Positions 11,201-17,200 of a DNA stretch of 64,000 bases are shown here, piece by piece. The first letter of the stretch is position 1. Each line of letters begins with the position of its first letter. Under the pieces are notes generated by a model that saw nothing but the letters and a program-made list of their open reading frames with translations, ran no database searches and was not told where the DNA came from. The translations under genes and the position numbers were made by a program. The DNA is from Prostheceraeus crozeri (Eukaryota > Platyhelminthes > Polycladida > Euryleptidae), in NCBI GenBank assembly GCA_907163375.1, contig CAJQUW010001455.1:51201-115200 (forward strand), given 5' to 3'.

Positions 11201-14200
11201 ACTTGTGTTTTTAAACATTCTTTACATCGGTATTTACTATCATAAAATTCTGTTTTGAGCTTAACTATTTGACAATTAGTGCATTTTCGTGTACTAATAG
11301 CACATGAATTAGAATGATTCAAGAAACCTTGACTAGTAAAAAACTTATTACAATTCGAACATTGTCTATCTTTTACTTTTGGTTGTGATGGTGATTGACA
11401 TGTTTTTTGGTGACGCATAAAGTTCTTAGATGTTACACTTTTTCCACAATCACTACATGTTCTCATATGTTTATTTAATGATGAATTGTTGGATAACATA
11501 TTTTTAAATAAAAAAAAATGATGTTAACAAATGTTGGCGGGTGTGCTTACACACCGAATAATCAAGAATCAGAAATAGAACTAGACAACTATATCATGAA
11601 AACTGGAGACATTTTAACAGGTCCGTTACATCTTTCTATTCTTCCACAACAAAGTACTGAGTTAGCAAATAAAGAATATGTTGATAAACAGTTCGATAGA
11701 ATTGTGTCACTGCTGTCTCCTCTAATGAAAGAAACCAAGCTTCTAAAGCAGAATGATGAAAGACTGCAAGAAAAGCTAACAGACCTAAGTAGCAAACATG
11801 GAAATATAGAAGCAGATATAGTAAAACTTCATAAAAAAATAACAGAACATTCAAAACTTGTGATCCTGTTATCACTAAATTTAAAGTCTGCCATCGCAAA
11901 GAATACAAATCAAAATAAACAACTGAAAGAAGAGTTAGAAAAAGTAAGCGAAAAGAATCGAAAATTATTACAGCGCTTACAACAGCTGCAATCCACATTC
12001 CAAAAAAGTGTTGATGAATTAAGTAGCCGCATCACACAACAAGTAAAGCAAATGAACAGAATGATAAATGAAGTTAAAGGACTTAAACAAAAGATTAGTG
12101 ACTTGAAGACCCTTAAAACGAATTTCGATAATATTAAAGTTCAATTGGCCGCTCTTAAAACAGAAGTAAAGAAAAGTGAGAAAAAAATAGAAGTAAATGA
12201 AAAAGAAATTAAAGTACATCACACGCTACTTGACGCAATAGATAAAGTGCAACAGGCAATTAATAAAGTTACCGCGAAGTTGTTGTCCATACACAAACGT
12301 AAATCTTAATAGAACCTTGTTCAGAGGCTTTAGCCGATCGGCCCAAAAGTCAAATTTAAGCTTAAAAAATGCCTATAATTTATAAACACAATCTTAAGCA
12401 TTTTGCTTCAAATAATAAAATTGCTCATGAACCACGTATGAATCCTGTGTACCATTATGATAGTGTAGAAACTGTTGGAACACAAAAGTTCCTAGGCACT
12501 GCAGGTGCCGTCCAAACAGAAGGAGCTGGCATCTTTTCTGGTATCGGAAGTATCGTTAACTTGATTAAAAATAATAAAGATTTGATTTCATCTGCTGCTA
12601 AAGGAGCAGCTGCTATAGGTAGTACAGCTAGTGCAATATCGAATGCTGTTAAGTCACAAAACGAATTAAAACAACTAGAAGCTATTCGCAAACTTAGGAA
12701 TGACGCAAAAGAAATGCAAAAAGACAAAAAGCTCTCAGAGGAAACAAAAAACAAAATTGCTAAATTAGCGAAGATGGAAAGTAAACATGCTGAAAAAACA
12801 ATTGAAGAAATGAGAGGAAATGGATTAGCAAAATTCTAGTAGAACCTTGTTCAGAGGCTTTAGCCGAGTATCAAACTGATTTTTTCTAATAAAAAAATAT
12901 AATGTCAACTTTTATCGAAAGCAAATTTAGATTAGACGATCCCCCGTCCATTACTTACAATCAAAAAAAGAATGACTATATAAGAATTGCTATGAACCCC
13001 GGTTCTTCCAGTAGAGTGAATACAGGAGGCGATTTAATTTTTGAAGTTGACAATCAACAAAGTTATTTATATTTACCCGATTCTTTTTTACACTGTGAAT
13101 ATTCTCTCTATTCTGATGCTGATTTTACAACACCATTACCGGCTACGGATAATATTACATTAGAAAACAATTTCTTCCCAAGATTATTCACACAAATGCG
13201 TTTAGATGTTGCAACACAAAATATAGAAACCATAAGTGATTCACCTGGCATTATTGATTCAATGCTTCGATTTGTAACAATAGGTGAAAATACTAAAATG
13301 CATGAAATCGAAGGATGGTTTCCTGATAACCATACCGGCACACTTAAAGATGATTTAACTCACACTGGAACAGATGCAGCAGGAATTGCGAAAGATGTAG
13401 AAAACATAGTGAAACAGTTAAACAGTACACAAAATAGCTCATACCAGAAAAGACGTGAATTTAACAAGAAAAGTAAACAAACTGTTGATTGGTCATTGTC
13501 TCCATTATTCGGGTATTTGGATTACACTAAAATATCATGTCAATTGAAATTCAAACTCATAGTTCATCGCACTGTAAATAATGAATCAATATTTTATGGA
13601 AAGGCTGGGAAGAAAGCATACCTAAAAATTGATAGACTTGAATGGTGGATTAAGCACATTACTCCTAGTTTAGAGGTTGAAACAACTATTACGAAACGAT
13701 TAAATACGGGCAAACCAATTCCAGTAAGTTTTATGAAGCGTACCGCGAGCTCTGTCACGTTTACTGAACAAAGATTTAACTGGCATTTCACAAGGACATC
13801 AAATACTCCAAGATATTTTTTACTCACTTTTCAAAAGAATGAAACGCCTAGTTTTGATAAGAACAATAATGTTTTCCATATTAATTCAATTCGAAGTTTA
13901 CAAATTTCATTAAATCAAACACGTTATCCTATTGATCCATTGAGATTTGATAACGCAAATAATCAATTCATAGAAGGATATGACGCTTATAGAAATTTGT
14001 GCCGAGAATTTGGAGTTGAAGCACAATTAAATCCTGTAGATTGGAAGAATATATATCCTGTTTTCTGTTTTGATTTAAGTGCACAATCTGAAGATATTAT
14101 CAAGACCGGTTGTGATGTGACAATTAATATTGAAAAGGCAAATTCCACAACATCATTGATGGCTTATGGTTTATTGCTAGAAGACGCCGAATATTCTATT

Positions 14201-17200
14201 GAAATTCTTAATGGAAAGATGGTTAGAATCGGTTAGTAACCTTAGGACCTTTGGTCCGATCGGCTAAAGCCAGAGGAGCTTCGCTCCGATTGGTTAGAAA
14301 AACCCAAGACTATAAATTTTTTATTAAAAAATGGCGCAAGTGAATAATAAAACGGTTGAATTAAAACTACGTAACATCATTGACAAAAATACCCCTAAAG
14401 CTATTACGATTAACAAAAAGAAGTATTACATAAGTAAACCAATGATAGAGAATATCAAATTACAAGAAGAAAAGAATGGTGGAATTCTACCATTAATTCC
14501 TCTAATAATAGGAGGTATAGCAGCAGCAGGCAGTGTTGCAGGTGGGACAGCTGGTATTGTCCAGGCAGTAAATAAAAATAAAGCAGAGAAGGCAGCATTA
14601 GAAGAGCAAAAACGTCATAATAGGGAGTTAGAGAAAGCTGCTAGAGGTGAGGGAATAGTAGATAATTTTATTAGTAAATTAAATTTAGCTAATGAAGGGA
14701 AACGAGTTCTTAAAAATGTCCTACACAATATTGATGATTTAATTCAAATAAAAGAAACAAAAGACGGATCTGGCATATATCTAAATCCTAGTATGGTGCG
14801 ATAAGATTTAATCTTTAAAAATGAATTTGAATAACTTAAGGATTTCAAATCTAGATCTGATGGATTATCTCTTAAAAGGTGATAAGAACAAAGTTCCACA
14901 CCACTTCGGTGGTGATCCAACTTCCGGTTGCCAGCGTTACGAAGGTAACGATATACAAAAAGCATTAGAAAACTTTCCTGGCTTTATTTGGGCAAAGTAT
15001 AAAGGTGAAAAACATATTCCAAATCATAATTTTACTGGCCCCGGCACAAGATTAGATTTAAGATTAAACGATGATGACACGCCTAGAGAAAATAGTAAAC
15101 CAATAAATAGAGTAGACGCCGCCGCTTATAAACATGATTTAGCTTATCGAAATCATGACCTAAGTTCTCGACATGAAGCAGATAAGAAAATGATACAAGA
15201 ATTAGATAGTATTCAGAATCCTTCCTTTAGAGAAAGAATTGAAAGAATGTTTGTTAAGAAAGCTTTACAAGCAAAAATGCTTTTTGGGCAGGGGATAGAT
15301 AAAACTTTAGTTCCGTCAACTTCGTTGAATGAAACGGCAGCAAAGTTGTCTGAGAGCAACGCTCGAACCTACGCGTCTGAAATGTCGAATGACCCAAGCC
15401 GCTATGCGTCCGAAATTCACAAGGAATACAGAAAGCCGAAATATCTATTGAAGGTAAAAGTATTTAATAAAGATGATATTTGGAGTGCTGATCTAATAAA
15501 TATGCCTAATGAAAGAGGGTTTAAGTACGCATTGACCGTTATAGATTTATATACACGATACGCTTGGGTAAAGCCTTTAAAAAATAAAAGTGGTCTATCA
15601 GTTAAATATGCGTTTGAAGAAATCTTTAAAGAAAGTAATAGAAAGCCAAGGAAATTGTTTGTTGATAAAGGGTCGGAATTTTATAACAGAAACGTTCAGC
15701 CACTATTTGAAACTGTTTATTCCACAGAAAATGCAGGAAAGGCTGTAGTAACAGAGCGCTTTAATAGAACGCTAAAAAGTAAGATCTTTAAGAAATTTAC
15801 TGAGCAAGGAAATCAGAAATGGTTGAAGATATTACCAGGAGTTGTAGAAGAGTATAACAATAAGATTCATTCAGGTATTGAAGAAACTCCAAAAAATGCT
15901 TCTAACGACCCTGATTTAATACGAAAGAAAATATTCGAAAATAATTATTCGAATGAGAGTAATCCGAATTTACAGAAACGTAAGCCGAAATTTAAAATTG
16001 GGGATAGGGTACGAATATTTAAATATAAGAACAAATTTGAAAAGGGCTTCGTCGGATACTGGACGAAAGAGATATTTGAAGTTTCTAAAATAAATCAAAC
16101 TCATCCGATTACTTATGAAATTAAAGATTTAGATAATGAGGATATCAAAGGTAGATTCTATGAAAACGAATTACAGAAAACCGAGCTTTAACCTTTATCG
16201 TTTAACTCTAACATTATATCTAGAAATGGTACTCCTTTTTGTAATTTGTACAAAACGTATAAACATAATTGACCACAATAGGTAGTTCCTGGTTTTTGAA
16301 TTTGAAATGTATTATAAATACCATTTCCAAGTATTTCTCTTACTTCATTCGTAGGTGGAAGTCCGTATGAGTCAAAATAATAGTTCTGCTGATGATTTTT
16401 AACGCCTGCTGACCAATGTACGCCGTTTTGGTCTGAAGTGTGAAGATTCGTTATGAAATTTACAGTTGGCTTATTTTTGATCAATTGTAATTCGTCTCTC
16501 ATTAAAACATGAAAGTTCTTTATTCCTAATTGATTAGCAATTTTCTTTAGGTCGAAATTTGTCGTAGTTTGCGTTCCATATAATTTAAAAAACTCGATCA
16601 GGTTAGTCATTTTACATGAGATAAATTCTATTTCAGAAATGACACAAAAGAATTGCACAATCTGTATGACTCAGGGCTTTTGTTACCTCTAGCGGGCGGA
16701 CTTTGCGGTGGGCTAGGCTTGCGATAATTAAGTTGCTATTGTCACGTTGGCGACCATTTCATTGTTCTCTCAACGCAACCTGATTGCGCATTATGCATGA
16801 CACCATTGTCTGCCACAAGCAGTAGCGGTTGCCATTAGGAACTGATGCTGCCACGTATTATCAATTTTCATTCTCTCTGTGAGTGTTCTACGTGACTGTG
16901 TCTTTCACGATTCATCTGCAATGAGGATGGATATTTTAATGAAGAAGTTTTCCAAGAGTACAGAAGGAGGAATATTAAGACAAAAGAAGAGGAAGATTAT
17001 TTATACAAAGAATGGAGAATTATAGAAACTTTTGAAGCATCTTTAACTGCATCTTGTGATCTGCCGACGCTACGTGGTTTCTTACAAAGAATTGAAAACT
17101 ACGAAAATCATCATGAGAACAGTAGTTTGAAACTAGCTATCTTGAAGGGGCGTGCATTCAAAATTCTACGTGCGGGAAATACATTTAGTGACTATTTCCA

